A stretch of 64,000 nt of DNA, from positions 1 to 64,000 of the forward strand of contig NZ_JAFKCZ010000017.1 in assembly GCF_017255185.1 (NCBI RefSeq), given 5' to 3'. The notes under the pieces are model-generated. The model was not told where the DNA came from and made no database searches. It worked only from the letters and a program-made list of their open reading frames with translations. This DNA is from Parahaliea mediterranea (lineage in GTDB: Bacteria > Pseudomonadota > Gammaproteobacteria > Pseudomonadales > Halieaceae). Every line of letters starts with the position of its first letter. Within the stretch, counting starts at the first letter, position 1. Shown here one piece after another: positions 37,162-49,636 of the stretch. Both the position numbers and the translations under genes were made by a program.

Positions 37162-39570
37162 ATGGCTAGTAAGCGTAAGTTAGCGGCGGCGTTGTTGTCC
37201 CTGGGGTGCTTGCAGGCGAGTTCGGTTTGGGCCCTCGGCCTGGGCGAGCTGACCCTGGAGACGTTTCTCAACGAACCACTGCGAGCGGAAGTCGAGCTGC
37301 TCAATACCGGCGGCTTGCACGAGGACCAGATCCGCGTGCGCCTGGCCACCACCGAGGATTTCGATCGCCTGGGCGTGGACCGCGCCTACTTCCTCACCGG
37401 CATCAAGTTCGAAGTGCGGGTGGACGACAACGGCCGCGGACGCATTGTCCTGACCTCCGACGACCCGGTGCTTGAGCCCTACCTGGATTTGATCATCGAG
37501 ACCCGCTGGCCGTCCGGCCGCCTGCTGCGGGAATATACGGTACTGGTCGATCCGCCGGCTTTTGACGAGAGCGCCGAGGTGGTCTCGGCCAGCGAGCGGG
37601 TAGAGGCCGTCGAGGGCATTCCCGCGCCGGCAAAAAAAAAGACTGAGCCCGAGGTCGCCACCGGCACCCGGGTAGGGGTCGGTGAAAAGTCCGGCCTGGC
37701 GCCGGGGGCGATGCCCGAGCGCCAATTCAGCGCGGGTACCGCGCAGGCGCCCACCCCGGGCAGCCAGTACATGATCCGGCGTGATCAGACCCTGTGGCAG
37801 ATCGCCCAGGCAGCGGCCCCCGAAGGCGTCTCGGTGCACCAGGCCATGCTGGATATCCAGCGCCTGAACCCGGACGCTTTTATTGGCGGCAACATCAACC
37901 GCATCAAGGCCGGTTACATCATCTATCTGCCCGCCGCCGACGAGATCCGTTCCGGTGACCTGGCGGAGGCGCTCGCCGAGGTAAGGCAGCAAAACGAGGA
38001 CTGGCGGGCGGGGCGCGCCTCCGCGACCCCGGCTTCCGCGGGTCCGTCCCTGCGTATTTCCGCCGCCGCGCCGGAGAGCGAGCCGGCGTCCGGCGCCGAC
38101 CGCGATGCCGCGGCGGCCCGCGAGCCGGCGGCGAGCGCCGCGGCGCTGGAAGACCTGGAGCGCGCCGAGCTGGAAAACAGCGAGTTGCAGACGCGCCTGG
38201 ATGCCCTCGCCGAGCAGGTGCAGACCCTGGAAAACATTGTCTCGGTCAAGGACGCGCAGATCGCGTCCCTGCAGGCGGCCCTGCGCGAGGCGGGCGCCGG
38301 CGGTGTCGCGCCGGACGCGGGCGGGGAGGCCACAGGTGCTTCGCCCGCCGGCGCCGAGCCCGCGCCCGAGGCGGGGCAAGACAAGGCGCCTGAGAAGGCG
38401 CTTGAGAAGGCACCGGAGATTGCTCCGCAGAAGGCGCCGGACAAACCCGGCGACACCGCCGCCCCGGCTCCGGCGGCCCCGGCGAAGCCCGCCGCCAGGC
38501 CGGCGCCGGAGGCTGACACGGCTTGGGCTGGCAATCTCCTGTATCCGGCCATCGCGGTATTGCTGGCCCTGCTGGGTGGCCTGTTCTTCTGGCGCCGTCG
38601 CCAGGCGCAGGAGGCGGAGTCGGAAGAGGAAGAGTACGACGTGTTCGCGGGCGTCGAGCTGCGGGACCAGGACCTGCAGGTGGACGAGCAGCAGGATGCC
38701 GCCCGGGCGGAGGACGCGCCGCGGGCCGCGCCGGAAGAGGCGACTGACCTGCCGGAGTCCGTGTCCCCGGGTGATGTCCGGCCGCCCGCCGGCAGCCGTG
38801 GCTATGGCGAGGGCAAGCACGACCAGTACGCCTCCGACGTCGATACCGGCGACGCCCTGGCCGAGGCCGACATCTATATCGCCTACGGGCGCTACCCGCA
38901 GGCCATCGAACTGCTGCGCACCGCCACGGCCGCCGAGCCGGGCAATCCCGAGTACCGTCTCAAGCTGGTGGAGTTGTTCGCCCAGGTTGGTCGCCAGCAG
39001 GAGGCCGAGGAACAACTGCAGGCGCTGCGCGAAATTGGCGATACCGCCATGGTGGCCCGGGGCGAGGAAGTGCTGTCGGGTCTCGGTGACAGCGGCGGCG
39101 ATATTGACACCGGCGCGCTCGCAGACAGCTTCGCCGACGACGGCGACGATGGCGAGCCGGCCTTCAGCGCGCCGACGGTGGGCAATCCCGCGGGCGCCAA
39201 CGAGGCGCCGGTGCTCCGCGATACCGCGCCGGAGGATCTCGAGATCGCGCCCGACTTTGACGATAGCGAGGTCGCCGCGGACGATTTCAGCGAGCTGGAA
39301 ATCGAGGGGGACGGCTTCGAGGACCTCGATGACGAGCTGGATCTCAGCAGGGATTTCGAGGCCGCCGCCGGCGGCGTGTTGGACGATGATGACGAGGACC
39401 TGGTGTTCGCGACCGAGGGCAACCAGATGTCCACCAAGCTGGACCTGGCCCGGGCCTATATCGACATGGGCGACGAGGAAGGCGCCCGGCAGATTCTCGA
39501 AGAGGTTTCCCTCGAGGGCAGCGAGGAACAGCAGCAGGAAGCCCAGGCGCTGATGGCACGGCTTGGCTGA
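37162..39570 (+). CDS. fimV: FimV, polar-hub protein (LysM, TPR)
   Basis: FimV is an inner-membrane, peptidoglycan-binding protein that organises the cell pole for twitching and type II secretion. The 802 residues are arranged as a signal peptide ([15 protein letters not shown]...WA), the conserved FimV N-domain, a LysM domain ([10 protein letters not shown]...GYIIYLP), a coiled coil, an alanine- and proline-rich linker with EKAPE repeats, one membrane helix near [23 protein letters not shown], an acidic cytoplasmic tail with TPRs, and the FimV C-terminal domain ([20 protein letters not shown]). ATG 37162 was preferred to GTG 37138 because it starts the signal peptide. The 3' end overlaps truA by 8 bp. 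Confidence 0.92.
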   Translation: MASKRKLAAALLSLGCLQASSVWALGLGELTLETFLNEPLRAEVELLNTGGLHEDQIRVRLATTEDFDRLGVDRAYFLTGIKFEVRVDDNGRGRIVLTSDDPVLEPYLDLIIETRWPSGRLLREYTVLVDPPAFDESAEVVSASERVEAVEGIPAPAKKKTEPEVATGTRVGVGEKSGLAPGAMPERQFSAGTAQAPTPGSQYMIRRDQTLWQIAQAAAPEGVSVHQAMLDIQRLNPDAFIGGNINRIKAGYIIYLPAADEIRSGDLAEALAEVRQQNEDWRAGRASATPASAGPSLRISAAAPESEPASGADRDAAAAREPAASAAALEDLERAELENSELQTRLDALAEQVQTLENIVSVKDAQIASLQAALREAGAGGVAPDAGGEATGASPAGAEPAPEAGQDKAPEKALEKAPEIAPQKAPDKPGDTAAPAPAAPAKPAARPAPEADTAWAGNLLYPAIAVLLALLGGLFFWRRRQAQEAESEEEEYDVFAGVELRDQDLQVDEQQDAARAEDAPRAAPEEATDLPESVSPGDVRPPAGSRGYGEGKHDQYASDVDTGDALAEADIYIAYGRYPQAIELLRTATAAEPGNPEYRLKLVELFAQVGRQQEAEEQLQALREIGDTAMVARGEEVLSGLGDSGGDIDTGALADSFADDGDDGEPAFSAPTVGNPAGANEAPVLRDTAPEDLEIAPDFDDSEVAADDFSELEIEGDGFEDLDDELDLSRDFEAAAGGVLDDDDEDLVFATEGNQMSTKLDLARAYIDMGDEEGARQILEEVSLEGSEEQQQEAQALMARLG

Positions 39571-40408
39571 TACATCTTTCCCCCGCCCGCTCGCCCCCGA
39601 ACCGCTGGCCGCCGGCGCGCGGGTGGCCTGCCGGATCGAGTACGACGGCGGCCACTACAGTGGCTGGCAGGCGCAGCCCCACCTCGAGGTAGCCACGGTT
39701 CAGCAGACCCTGGAGGCCGCCCTCGGCCGGGTGGCGAACACCGAGGTGCGGGTGCACTGTGCCGGCCGCACCGATACCGGCGTTCACGGTTTCGCCCAGG
39801 TGGTGCACTTCGACCCCCCGGTTGCCCGCAGCCCCAAGGCCTGGGTGCTTGGCACCAACGCCAATTTGCCCCATGACGTGAGGGTGCACTGGGCGCAGGC
39901 GGTGCCGGAGGATTTTCACGCGCGTTTCAGCGCGCTCGCCCGACGCTACCGATACATCATCGCCAATACCCCGGTGCGGCCGGCCCATCTCGCGGGGCAG
40001 GTGACCTGGCAGCGCCGGCCCCTGGACGCCGACCTGATGCATCGCGAGGCGCAGTGCCTGCTGGGCGAGCGGGATTTCAGCGCCTTTCGCGCGGCGGCCT
40101 GCCAGTCCACCAGCCCCAACCGCAACGTGCACGCCATCACCGTGACCCGGCGGGGTTCGCTGGTGGTGATCGATATCCGCGCCAACGCCTTCCTGCACCA
40201 CATGGTGCGCAACATCGCCGGCAGCCTGATGGCGGTCGGCAGCGGGCGGCAGTCCGCCGGCTGGTTGGCGGCGCTGCTGGCCGGGCGCGATCGCACCCTG
40301 GCCGCCGATACCGCGCCGCCCGACGGCCTGTACCTGGTGGACGTGAGCTATCCGCGGCGTTTCGAGTTGCCGGAAACGCCCGCGGGACCGCTGTTGCTCG
40401 AGGGCTGA
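39563..40408 (+). CDS. truA: tRNA pseudouridine(38-40) synthase
   Basis: TruA modifies uridines 38-40 of the anticodon arm. Catalytic Asp71 lies in [11 protein letters not shown], and [12 protein letters not shown] and [17 protein letters not shown] are the other conserved blocks. With TTG 39563 the protein has 281 residues, about ten more at the N-terminus than E. coli TruA; no ATG or good GTG lies closer to the conserved core, so TTG is the best available start. It overlaps fimV by 8 bp. Confidence 0.9.
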   Translation: MADTSFPRPLAPEPLAAGARVACRIEYDGGHYSGWQAQPHLEVATVQQTLEAALGRVANTEVRVHCAGRTDTGVHGFAQVVHFDPPVARSPKAWVLGTNANLPHDVRVHWAQAVPEDFHARFSALARRYRYIIANTPVRPAHLAGQVTWQRRPLDADLMHREAQCLLGERDFSAFRAAACQSTSPNRNVHAITVTRRGSLVVIDIRANAFLHHMVRNIAGSLMAVGSGRQSAGWLAALLAGRDRTLAADTAPPDGLYLVDVSYPRRFELPETPAGPLLLEG

Positions 40409-40423
40409 GGCAGGGGCCGGGTA

Positions 40424-40452
40424 AAGACACCGGCGGCCTCACTCTGCTATGA
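40424..40452 (+). promoter_or_regulatory. Sigma-70 promoter of the trpF-trpB-trpA operon
   Basis: AAGACA (40424-40429), 17 bp, then TATGAT (40447-40452). Its TATGAT contains the ATG at 40449 that would otherwise seem the trpF start. The transcript would begin near 40459, about 40 nt before the GTG. No leader peptide rich in tryptophan is seen, so attenuation is not obvious. Confidence 0.6.
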
Positions 40453-40496
40453 TGCGGGGCTTTTTCGAGGTACCGCGCCGAGGCGCCCAACCGTTC

Positions 40497-41141
40497 GTGT
40501 TGCACACCCGTATCAAAATCTGCGGCATTACCCGGCCCGAGGACGCGGTGCACGCCGCCGCCCGCGGCGCCGACGCCCTGGGGCTGGTTTTTTATGCCAG
40601 GAGCCCCCGCGCCGTTAGCCTGGAACAGGCGGCGGAGATCGCCGCCAGCGTACCGCCCCTGGTACAGCTCGTGGCCCTGTTCGTGGACGAGACGCCGGAG
40701 CAGGTGGCGCGCACGTTGGCGCGGGTGCCGGTGCATACGCTGCAGTTTCACGGCGACGAGAGCGCGGCCTATTGCGAGCAGTTTTCCCGCCCCTATCTCA
40801 AGGCGGTACGGGTGCGCGAGGGCATGGACCTGGCGGCGGCCTGCGCTCCCTACACCAGCGCCGCCGGCATCCTGCTGGACAGCTGGCAGGCGGGCGTGCC
40901 CGGCGGCACCGGCCGGGTGTTCGACTGGCGGCAGGTGGGCGGCGGGTTTAACAGGCCGCTTGTACTGGCCGGCGGTCTCAATGCCGGCAACGTGGGGGAG
41001 GGCATGGCCCTGCTGCGTCCCGCGGCGGTCGATGTCAGCGGCGGGGTGGAGAGTGAACCCGGGCGCAAGGACCCGGGCGAAGTCGCCCGGTTTATCGCGG
41101 CGGTGCGCGCCGCGGACGAACAGCTAGGTAGTGAGATATGA
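40497..41141 (+). CDS. trpF: Phosphoribosylanthranilate isomerase
   Basis: TrpF isomerises phosphoribosylanthranilate in tryptophan synthesis. The family start ...[14 protein letters not shown] carries the catalytic cysteine, and the catalytic aspartate is in LFVDETP-type context further on; [10 protein letters not shown] binds phosphate. I place the start at GTG 40497 ([10 protein letters not shown]) or the adjacent TTG 40500, because the upstream ATG 40449 lies in the promoter -10 box. The protein then has 214 residues, normal for the family. The stop overlaps the trpB ATG. Confidence 0.92.
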   Translation: MLHTRIKICGITRPEDAVHAAARGADALGLVFYARSPRAVSLEQAAEIAASVPPLVQLVALFVDETPEQVARTLARVPVHTLQFHGDESAAYCEQFSRPYLKAVRVREGMDLAAACAPYTSAAGILLDSWQAGVPGGTGRVFDWRQVGGGFNRPLVLAGGLNAGNVGEGMALLRPAAVDVSGGVESEPGRKDPGEVARFIAAVRAADEQLGSEI

Positions 41142-42349
41142 CGAGCGAAATTGACTTTGGTACGGTACCGGATGCCGAGGGCCGATTCGGCGCCTACGGC
41201 GGCAAATTTGTCGCCGAGACCCTGATGTCCGCCCTGGCGGAGCTGGAGAGCCTGTATCGCAAGCTGTCGGCGGATCCGGCTTTTCAGCGCGAGCTGGACG
41301 AGGATCTGCGGCACTACGTGGGCCGGCCCTCGCCGCTGTACGAGGCCCGGCGCTGGTCCGACGAAATTGGCGGCGCGCGCATCCACTTGAAGCGCGAGGA
41401 CCTCAACCACACCGGCGCCCACAAGGTGAACAACACCATCGGCCAGGCCCTGCTGGCCAAGCACATGGGCAAGACCCGGGTGATCGCCGAGACCGGCGCC
41501 GGCCAGCACGGCGTGGCCACCGCCACCATCGCCGCGCGCCTGGGCCTGGAGTGCCATGTGTTCATGGGCGAGGAGGACGTGCGCCGGCAGGCCCTGAACG
41601 TCTACCGCATGAAACTGCTGGGCGCCGAGGTCATTCCGGTCACCTCCGGGTCGAAGACCCTGAAGGATGCGATGAACGAGGCCATGCGCGACTGGGTAAC
41701 CCACGTCGACGATACTTTTTACATCATCGGCACCGTGGCGGGTCCGCACCCCTACCCGGAGCTGGTGCGTGATTTCCAGTGTGTGATCGGCCGCGAGGCC
41801 CGCGAACAATGCCTGGCGCAAATCGGTTGCCTGCCCGACGCGCTGGTGGCCTGTGTCGGCGGCGGCTCCAATGCCATAGGCCTGTTCCATCCCTTCCTCA
41901 AGGACGAAGGCGTGGCCATGTACGGGGTGGAGGCCGGCGGTCGCGGTGTCGACACACACGAGCACGCGGCGCCGCTTACCGCCGGCAGTCCCGGGGTGTT
42001 GCACGGCAACCGCACCTACCTGATGCAGGACGACAACGGCCAGATCATGCACACCCACTCCATATCCGCCGGCCTCGATTATCCCGGCGTGGGGCCGGAG
42101 CACGCCTGGCTCAAGGATATCGGCCGGGTGAACTACGTGGTGGCCACCGACGACGAGGCACTGGCGGCCTTCCACACGCTGACCCGGGTCGAGGGCATCA
42201 TGCCCGCCCTGGAGAGCAGCCACGCCCTGGCCTACGCGGCGAAGCTCGCCGCCGGCATGCGCCCCGACCAGCACATCGTGGTCAATCTGTCGGGCCGTGG
42301 TGACAAGGATATTCATACCGTCGCCGAAATCGACGGCATTCAGTTTTAG
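41138..42349 (+). CDS. trpB: Tryptophan synthase beta chain
   Basis: TrpB joins indole and serine using PLP. The 403 residues contain K96 in [12 protein letters not shown], which forms the Schiff base, and the phosphate-binding glycine loop [13 protein letters not shown] 41138 overlaps trpF's TGA, and trpA follows after 10 bp. In Pseudomonas trpBA lies elsewhere under TrpI; here it is joined to trpF without an adjacent trpI. Confidence 0.97.
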   Translation: MTSEIDFGTVPDAEGRFGAYGGKFVAETLMSALAELESLYRKLSADPAFQRELDEDLRHYVGRPSPLYEARRWSDEIGGARIHLKREDLNHTGAHKVNNTIGQALLAKHMGKTRVIAETGAGQHGVATATIAARLGLECHVFMGEEDVRRQALNVYRMKLLGAEVIPVTSGSKTLKDAMNEAMRDWVTHVDDTFYIIGTVAGPHPYPELVRDFQCVIGREAREQCLAQIGCLPDALVACVGGGSNAIGLFHPFLKDEGVAMYGVEAGGRGVDTHEHAAPLTAGSPGVLHGNRTYLMQDDNGQIMHTHSISAGLDYPGVGPEHAWLKDIGRVNYVVATDDEALAAFHTLTRVEGIMPALESSHALAYAAKLAAGMRPDQHIVVNLSGRGDKDIHTVAEIDGIQF

Positions 42350-42359
42350 GGGGAGTGCG

Positions 42360-43181
42360 GTGAGCCGTATAGCGGAACGTTTTCAACAACTGGCCGGGCA
42401 GGGGCGCAAGGCACTGGTGCCCTACATGGTGGCCGGGGATCCCTCGCTGGAGCTGACGGTGCCGTTGATGCACGCGCTGGTCGACGCCGGCGCCGATATC
42501 CTAGAGCTCGGGGTGCCGTTCTCCGACCCCATGTCCGAGGGCCCCACCATCCAGCTGGCGCACGAGCGCGCGCTGGCCAACGGCGCCCGGCTGCGGGACG
42601 CGCTGGACATGGTGCGTGAGTTTCGCCAGCGCGACGCCGATACCCCGGTGCTGCTGATGGGCTACGCCAACCCGGTGGAGCGCATGGGCTACGCCGCGTT
42701 TGCCGACGCCGCCAGCGCCGCCGGTGTCGACGCCCTGCTGACCGTGGATATTCCCCCCGAGGAAGTGGCGCAGGTCAATGCCGAGCTACGCCGGGTGGGC
42801 ATGGACAACATTTTCCTCATCGCGCCAACCACGCCCGACGAGCGCATGGCATTGATCGCCTCCCAGGCCAGCGGTTTTATTTACTACGTGGCGGTGAAGG
42901 GGGTGACCGGTGCCGGCAACCTCGATACCGCCGACGTGGCGGACCACCTGGCCCGCATTCGCGAGCACACCGGGTTGCCCCTGGCGGTGGGTTTCGGCAT
43001 CAAGGACGCGGCCTCGGCCGCCGCTATCGCCACTGTCGCCGACGGCGTGGTGGTGGGCAGTGCCCTGGTGCAGCGTGTCGCCGACGCGGCCGCGGAGGGC
43101 GCCGACAACAGCGGCCTGCTCGCCCGCGCGGGTGAACTGGTGGCGGAAATCCGCCGGGGAATCGACGCAACGCCTTCCTAG
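42360..43181 (+). CDS. trpA: Tryptophan synthase alpha chain
   Basis: TrpA releases indole from indole-3-glycerol phosphate. The 273 residues have the catalytic glutamate in [10 protein letters not shown] and the catalytic aspartate in LTVDIPPEE, plus the [13 protein letters not shown] phosphate region. GTG 42360 has GGGGGAG at 6 nt; a longer reading from 42297 begins inside trpB and lacks support. Confidence 0.96.
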   Translation: MSRIAERFQQLAGQGRKALVPYMVAGDPSLELTVPLMHALVDAGADILELGVPFSDPMSEGPTIQLAHERALANGARLRDALDMVREFRQRDADTPVLLMGYANPVERMGYAAFADAASAAGVDALLTVDIPPEEVAQVNAELRRVGMDNIFLIAPTTPDERMALIASQASGFIYYVAVKGVTGAGNLDTADVADHLARIREHTGLPLAVGFGIKDAASAAAIATVADGVVVGSALVQRVADAAAEGADNSGLLARAGELVAEIRRGIDATPS

Positions 43182-43204
43182 GTGCCGTCGCCGACGTTTA
43201 TAAT
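43175..43204 (+). promoter_or_regulatory. Candidate promoter for accD-folC-SPOR operon
   Basis: A perfect TATAAT (43199-43204) lies 24 bp before the accD ATG, with TTCCTA (43175-43180) 18 bp upstream as a weak -35. The -35 would overlap the end of trpA. Confidence 0.5.
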
Positions 43205-43228
43205 GCCCGCAACGAAGCGGGAGATACC

Positions 43229-44188
43229 ATGAGCTGGATTGACAAGATTCTACCTTCCGGGGTGCGCAAGCCGGACGGCGAGCGCCGTTCCAACGTGCCC
43301 GAGGGTCTGTGGAAAAAATGCGTCAAGTGCGACGCGGTTCTCTATCGCCCCGATCTGGAGCGCAACGACGACGTCTGCCCCAAGTGCGATCACCATATGC
43401 GCATTGGCGCCCGCCGGCGGCTGGACATTTTCCTCGACCCCGAGGGGCGGGAGGAAATCTTCGCTGATATCGAGCCGGTGGACCGCCTCAAGTTCAAGGA
43501 CAAGCGACGCTACCGCGACCGCCTGTCCGCGGCGCAGAAAGCCACCGGCGAGAAAGACGCCCTGGTCGCCATGCGCGGCACCCTGCAGGACATGCCGGTT
43601 ATCGCCCTGGCCTTCGAGTTTGCCTTCCACGGCGGCTCCATGGGCTATGTGGTGGGTGAGAAGTTCACCCGCGCGGCGCAACGGGCGCTGGAGGAGGGCA
43701 TCCCGCTGGTGTGCTTTTCCGCCTCGGGCGGCGCGCGCATGCAGGAGGCCCTGATCTCGCTGATGCAGATGGCCAAGACCTCGGCGGTTATCGAGCGCAT
43801 GAAGCAGGCGGGCGTGCCCTATATCTCGGTGATGACGGACCCCATCTACGGTGGCGTTTCCGCCTCCCTGGCCCTGCTTGGCGACGTCAACGTCGCCGAG
43901 CCGGACGCCCGCGCCGGCTTTGCCGGGCCCAATATCATCGAGCAGACCATTCGCCAGAAGCTGCCCAAGGGCTTCCAGCGCAGCGAGTTCCTGCTCGAAC
44001 ATGGCGCCATCGATATGATCGTTCACCGCAACGACATGCGCGACACCATCGGCCGCCTGCTGGCCAAGTTCACCGCGCACCCCGCTGTCGGGGAAGTGGT
44101 CGAGGAGGTGATCGAGGAGGAGGAAAGCGAGGTCGTCGACCCGAGCACCCAAGATACCGAGGCGGAGCCCTTATCGGGCGATGAGTGA
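43229..44188 (+). CDS. accD: Acetyl-CoA carboxylase carboxyltransferase beta subunit
   Basis: AccD, with AccA, transfers the carboxyl group to acetyl-CoA to make malonyl-CoA. The 319 residues begin with the zinc ribbon (Cys31, 34, 50 and 53) that binds nucleic acid in E. coli, then the crotonase-fold carboxyltransferase with [12 protein letters not shown] and [18 protein letters not shown]. An acidic tail follows [13 protein letters not shown]. The gene overlaps folC by eight bases. Confidence 0.96.
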   Translation: MSWIDKILPSGVRKPDGERRSNVPEGLWKKCVKCDAVLYRPDLERNDDVCPKCDHHMRIGARRRLDIFLDPEGREEIFADIEPVDRLKFKDKRRYRDRLSAAQKATGEKDALVAMRGTLQDMPVIALAFEFAFHGGSMGYVVGEKFTRAAQRALEEGIPLVCFSASGGARMQEALISLMQMAKTSAVIERMKQAGVPYISVMTDPIYGGVSASLALLGDVNVAEPDARAGFAGPNIIEQTIRQKLPKGFQRSEFLLEHGAIDMIVHRNDMRDTIGRLLAKFTAHPAVGEVVEEVIEEEESEVVDPSTQDTEAEPLSGDE

Positions 44189-45473
44189 CACCGGCCTCGC
44201 GGCCTGGCTGCAACGCCTCGAGGCATTGCATCCCACGGAAATCGAACTCGGGCTGACGCGGGTGCGGGCGGTCGCGCAGCGCCTGGAGCTGCTGCCGGTG
44301 GCGGTGCCGACGGTCACGATCGCCGGCACCAACGGCAAGGGCTCCACGGCCGCGGCACTGGAGGCCTTGCTGCTGGCCGCGGGGCGCCGCCCCGGCGTTT
44401 ACACCTCGCCCCACCTGCTGCGTTACAACGAACGGATTCGCGTGGCGGGGGTCGAGGCCGACGACACCGATATCGTCCGCGCCTTTGAGCAGATCGACGC
44501 CGCCCGCGGCGAGATTTCCCTGACCTATTTCGAGTTCGCGACCCTGGCGGCGCTGTGGATATTCCGCGCGCGGGGGGCGGACGTGCTGGTCCTCGAGGTG
44601 GGTCTGGGCGGGCGCCTCGACGCGGTCAATATCGTCGATGCCTCGGTGGCCGTGATCACCAGCATCGCCCTCGACCACCAGGGTTGGCTGGGGGATACGC
44701 GCGACGCCATCGCCCGGGAGAAAGCCGGCATCCTGCGCCGCGATCGCCCCGCGGTGATCGCCGAGCCCGAGCCCCCGGCGGCCCTGGGGGAGGCGGTGGC
44801 CGACAGCGGCGCCCGGGGCCTGTTCCTGGGGCGCGATTTCCACTGTGCGGTGGACGGTGGCCACTGGCGGGCGCGGCTGCGCGCCGCCGGAAAGCGCGGC
44901 GGGGAGTTTGTCCTGCCGCCCGTGCCCGTGGGTGGCGTGGTGCCGGCCAATCTCTGCGCCGCCCTGCAGGCCCTGGTGCTGCTCGGTGAGTCGCCGGCGG
45001 AGCTGGACCTGCTGGCGGTGCTCGGCGATGTGCGGCCCCCGGGGCGGCGCCAGCGCCGCCGGGTGGCGGGCAGGGACTACCTGCTGGATGTGGCCCACAA
45101 CCCGCAGTCAGTTGACATGCTGCTTGAATATTTGTCACTAAGCCCTTGCCAGGGAAGGACTATTGCGCTGTTTTCGGCCATGGAAGACAAGGATATCCGT
45201 GCTATGATTCGCCCAGCCACCGGGGTCTTTGATGCCTGGTTCCTGGCGGACCAGCCCGACAACCCGCGCGCCGCGAAAGCGGCGGATATCGCCGCCATGC
45301 TGCGCGAGGCGGGGGAGTCGATGATCAGCGTCAGCAGGAACCCGCGCCAGGCCCTGCGCCGCGCCCAGAGCATCATGGCCGGGGAGGACCGGCTGGTGGT
45401 ATTTGGCTCCTTTTTCACGGTGGCGGCGGTGTTGCCGGCTCTCGACAGGGAACTCGACAGGGGTAAGCGGTGA
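44181..45473 (+). CDS. folC: Bifunctional dihydrofolate/folylpolyglutamate synthase
   Basis: FolC adds glutamate to dihydropteroate and to folates. The 430 residues contain the P-loop AGTNGKGS at residues 48-55, the [12 protein letters not shown] metal/substrate motif and the C-terminal Mur-ligase-like domain with DVAHNPQS. The ATG lies inside accD, and the stop overlaps the GTG of the next gene; all are signs of a tight operon. Confidence 0.94.
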   Translation: MSDTGLAAWLQRLEALHPTEIELGLTRVRAVAQRLELLPVAVPTVTIAGTNGKGSTAAALEALLLAAGRRPGVYTSPHLLRYNERIRVAGVEADDTDIVRAFEQIDAARGEISLTYFEFATLAALWIFRARGADVLVLEVGLGGRLDAVNIVDASVAVITSIALDHQGWLGDTRDAIAREKAGILRRDRPAVIAEPEPPAALGEAVADSGARGLFLGRDFHCAVDGGHWRARLRAAGKRGGEFVLPPVPVGGVVPANLCAALQALVLLGESPAELDLLAVLGDVRPPGRRQRRRVAGRDYLLDVAHNPQSVDMLLEYLSLSPCQGRTIALFSAMEDKDIRAMIRPATGVFDAWFLADQPDNPRAAKAADIAAMLREAGESMISVSRNPRQALRRAQSIMAGEDRLVVFGSFFTVAAVLPALDRELDRGKR

Positions 45474-46174
45474 ACGACGTGCTCAAGCAGCGCCTGGTCG
45501 GCGCGTTGATCCTGGTGGCGCTGGGCGTGGTGTTCTGGCCCATTATCTTTGTCGAGCCCGAAACCGGCCGCGGCGGTGTCGAGGCCCGTATCCCCCCCCG
45601 TCCCGACGTCGATACCACGCCGCTGTCGCCTCCGGACAGGGTGGGGTTGCGCGGATCGCCGCCGCTGGAAGCGGCGCCCGACGATGGCGCCGCGCGGCAG
45701 CCTGTCGATGAGATAGCGGGCGGGGACGGGGAGCCGTCGGCCCGGGCGCCGGTGGCGGAGACCCCGGCGCAACAGCCCGATGCCGATGCAGCGGAGCCCG
45801 CGGCGGAGCCCGCCGCGCCCGTCGCGCGCCCCGAGCCCGCCGGGGCCGGCGACCCCAACGACACCGCGGCGGCGGTGGCGCGACGCACCCGCGACGAGCC
45901 CCCGGCGCAGCCGAAGCTCGACGCCCAGGGCGTGCCGGTGGCGTGGATGCTGCAGGTGATCAGCGTCAGCCGCAAGGACCGCGCCGAGCAGACCCGCGAC
46001 GCGCTGGGTAAAATGGGCTACAAGGCCTATATCAAGCCCGCCCGGGTGGAGGGCAAGACCGTGTACCGGGTCTATGTGGGGCCCAAGTTTGAGCGCGCCA
46101 GGCTGGACGCGATCAAGGCCGAGGTAGACCGGGAGTTCGGCGTGAATTCCATGGTGCGGCGCTATCTGCCATGA
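45470..46174 (+). CDS. SPOR-domain membrane protein (DedD-like)
   Basis: This 234-residue protein has a short cytoplasmic start, one membrane helix (LVGALILVALGVVFWPIIF), an alanine- and proline-rich periplasmic linker of about 120 residues and a C-terminal SPOR domain (AWMLQVISVSRKDRAEQTRDALGKMGYKAYI ... RVYVGPKFERARLDAIK). SPOR domains bind denuded glycan at the division site. The gene position after folC is that of dedD in E. coli and PA3110. GTG 45470 overlaps the folC TGA. Confidence 0.85.
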   Translation: MNDVLKQRLVGALILVALGVVFWPIIFVEPETGRGGVEARIPPRPDVDTTPLSPPDRVGLRGSPPLEAAPDDGAARQPVDEIAGGDGEPSARAPVAETPAQQPDADAAEPAAEPAAPVARPEPAGAGDPNDTAAAVARRTRDEPPAQPKLDAQGVPVAWMLQVISVSRKDRAEQTRDALGKMGYKAYIKPARVEGKTVYRVYVGPKFERARLDAIKAEVDREFGVNSMVRRYLP

Positions 46175-46211
46175 ATCCGGTGCGCGGGAAGTGGCTCGAT
46201 CGCCGTCGCGG

Positions 46212-46240
46212 TTCAGCGTCACCGGCCGCTCTGTTAGAAT
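46212..46240 (+). promoter_or_regulatory. Candidate promoter for cvpA-purF
   Basis: TTCAGC (46212-46217), 17 bp, then TAGAAT (46235-46240), 34 bp before the cvpA TTG. No PurR-type operator (ACGCAAACGTTTGCGT-like) was seen. Confidence 0.4.
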
Positions 46241-46274
46241 GCGCCCGCGCACGGCGCATGGGTAGGTTGACGAA

Positions 46275-46802
46275 TTGAATTGGACTCTCTTGACCTGGGT
46301 GGACTGGGCGATCCTCGCCGTGGTCGGCCTGTCCACCTTGGTCAGCCTGTGGCGCGGCTTTACCCGCGAGGCGCTGTCGTTGCTCGGCTGGGTGGCCGCC
46401 TTTGTCGCCGCCAACCTGTTCGCCAGCGAGGTGGCCTCGGGGCTGGCCGGCGTCATCGGCAATATCACCGCCCGCTATATCGCGGCCTGGTTGCTGGTGT
46501 TTATCGGCGTGTTGCTGGTGGTGGGCCTGGCGGGCATGGTGATGTCGCAGCTGGTGCGGGCCACGGGCCTGGGGCCCACCGACCGCCTGTTGGGCACGCT
46601 GTTCGGTTTCACCCGCGGCGTGGTCATCGTCATGGTGCTGGTGTTTTTGATCCGCGAGCTGTTGCCGCCGCGGGACCAGGCCTGGTTGCACCAGGCGCAG
46701 CTGATGCCCCACGTGGACGCGCTCATGGACTGGGCCCAGGGCGCGCTCGCGCGTTTCGATACCGATAGCCTGTCGGCGATGGCCCCCGGCTCGTCGGTGT
46801 AA
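46275..46802 (+). CDS. cvpA: CvpA family inner-membrane protein
   Basis: This 175-residue protein has four hydrophobic helices (starts near 9, 31, 68 and 108). It begins NWTLLTWVDWAILAVVGLSTLVSLWRGFTREALSLLGW, the typical family opening. CvpA was named for colicin V production and is linked in E. coli to envelope stress resistance; its biochemical role is unsettled. It precedes purF in most gammaproteobacteria, as here. The start is TTG 46275, with AGGTTGA upstream. Confidence 0.88.
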   Translation: MNWTLLTWVDWAILAVVGLSTLVSLWRGFTREALSLLGWVAAFVAANLFASEVASGLAGVIGNITARYIAAWLLVFIGVLLVVGLAGMVMSQLVRATGLGPTDRLLGTLFGFTRGVVIVMVLVFLIRELLPPRDQAWLHQAQLMPHVDALMDWAQGALARFDTDSLSAMAPGSSV

Positions 46803-46845
46803 GTACAACCCCGCGATGTTTGCATCGCAGCGAGGATATTGAATC

Positions 46846-48369
<1,524 letters not shown>

Positions 48370-48389
48370 TGCCCGGGGAGGGGACTGAG

Positions 48390-49589
48390 ATGGCGGACGA
48401 TCGACAAACCGACCCGCTCGCCGGCGCCCACCTGGATACCCTGGCGGTGCGCGCGGGCATCGCGCGCACCCACGAGGGCGAGCACGCCGAGCCGATTTTC
48501 ACCACCTCCAGCTACGTGTTCGGCTCCGCCGCAGAGGCCGCCGCGCGTTTCGCCGGCGACAGCCCGGGCAACGTGTACTCGCGCTACACCAATCCCACGG
48601 TACGCGGCTTCGAGCAGCGCATCGCCGCCCTCGAGGGGGCGGAGGCCGCGGTGGGCACCGCTTCGGGCATGGCCGCCATTCTCAGCTGCGCGATGGCGCT
48701 GCTCAAGTCCGGCGACCACGTGGTCTGCTCGCGCAATGTGTTCGGCACCACCACCAACCTGTTCGGCAAGTACTTGGCGCGCTTCGGCGTCGAGGTCACT
48801 TTCGTGCCCCTGCTGGCCGTGGACGAATGGCGCCGCGCCATCGGGCCCCGGACCGCCATGCTGTTCATGGAGACGCCGTCCAATCCGCTGTGCGAGGTGG
48901 CGGACCTGTCGACCTTCGCGCAGATGGCGCGGGACGCCGGCGCGCTGCTGGTGGTGGACAACTGCTTCTGCACGCCTGCGCTGCAACAGCCGCTGGCCCA
49001 CGGCGCCGATATCGTGGTGCACTCGGCCACCAAGTACCTGGACGGCCAGGGCCGCTGCGTCGGTGGCGCGGCGGTGGGGCGCGCGGAGCACATGGAGGAG
49101 TTGGTCACTTTCCTGCGCACCTGCGGCCCGACCATGAGCCCCTTCAACGCCTGGGTCTTCCTCAAGGGCCTGGAAACCCTGCGCCTGCGCATGGAGGCCC
49201 ACAGCCGCTCGGCGCTGGAACTGGCGCGCTGGCTGCGGGAGCAGGACGCGGTGGAAAAGGTGTACTACGCGGGGCTGGAAGACCACCCCGGTCACGCCCT
49301 GGCGGCGCGCCAGCAGTCGGCCTACGGCGGGGTGCTGTCCTTCGAGGTGCGCGGTGGTCGCGAGGCCGCCTGGCGTTGCATCGACGCCACGCGGATCCTG
49401 TCGCTGACCGCCAACCTGGGCGACGCCAAGTCCACCATCGTGCACCCCGCGACCACCACCCACGGGCGCCTGAGCGCGCCGGAGCGCGCCGAGGCGGGGA
49501 TTCGCGATTCGCTGATTCGCGTGGCGGTGGGGCTGGAACACGTGGACGATATCAAGGCGGACCTGCAGCGGGGGTTCGCGCTCATATAA
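48390..49589 (+). CDS. metZ: O-succinylhomoserine sulfhydrylase
   Basis: MetZ makes homocysteine directly from O-succinylhomoserine and sulfide. The 399 residues belong to the Cys/Met-metabolism PLP family; the Schiff-base lysine is K215 in VHSATKYLDGQGR, and YSRYTNPTVRGFE is the family N-terminal phrase. Position after purF is as in Pseudomonas (PA3107). ATG 48390 has GGGGAGGGG upstream; the ATG 48369 that overlaps purF is less likely. Confidence 0.92.
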   Translation: MADDRQTDPLAGAHLDTLAVRAGIARTHEGEHAEPIFTTSSYVFGSAAEAAARFAGDSPGNVYSRYTNPTVRGFEQRIAALEGAEAAVGTASGMAAILSCAMALLKSGDHVVCSRNVFGTTTNLFGKYLARFGVEVTFVPLLAVDEWRRAIGPRTAMLFMETPSNPLCEVADLSTFAQMARDAGALLVVDNCFCTPALQQPLAHGADIVVHSATKYLDGQGRCVGGAAVGRAEHMEELVTFLRTCGPTMSPFNAWVFLKGLETLRLRMEAHSRSALELARWLREQDAVEKVYYAGLEDHPGHALAARQQSAYGGVLSFEVRGGREAAWRCIDATRILSLTANLGDAKSTIVHPATTTHGRLSAPERAEAGIRDSLIRVAVGLEHVDDIKADLQRGFALI

Positions 49590-49636
49590 CAAGCCGGGGG
49601 CCTGGCAACAGGCAACGAAACCCGGGGGGCGAGGGG

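Noticed and set aside
40449-40496. ATG 40449 as the trpF start
   Set aside because: It is within the TATGAT -10 box of a well-spaced promoter, and the added residues are not part of the conserved TrpF start.
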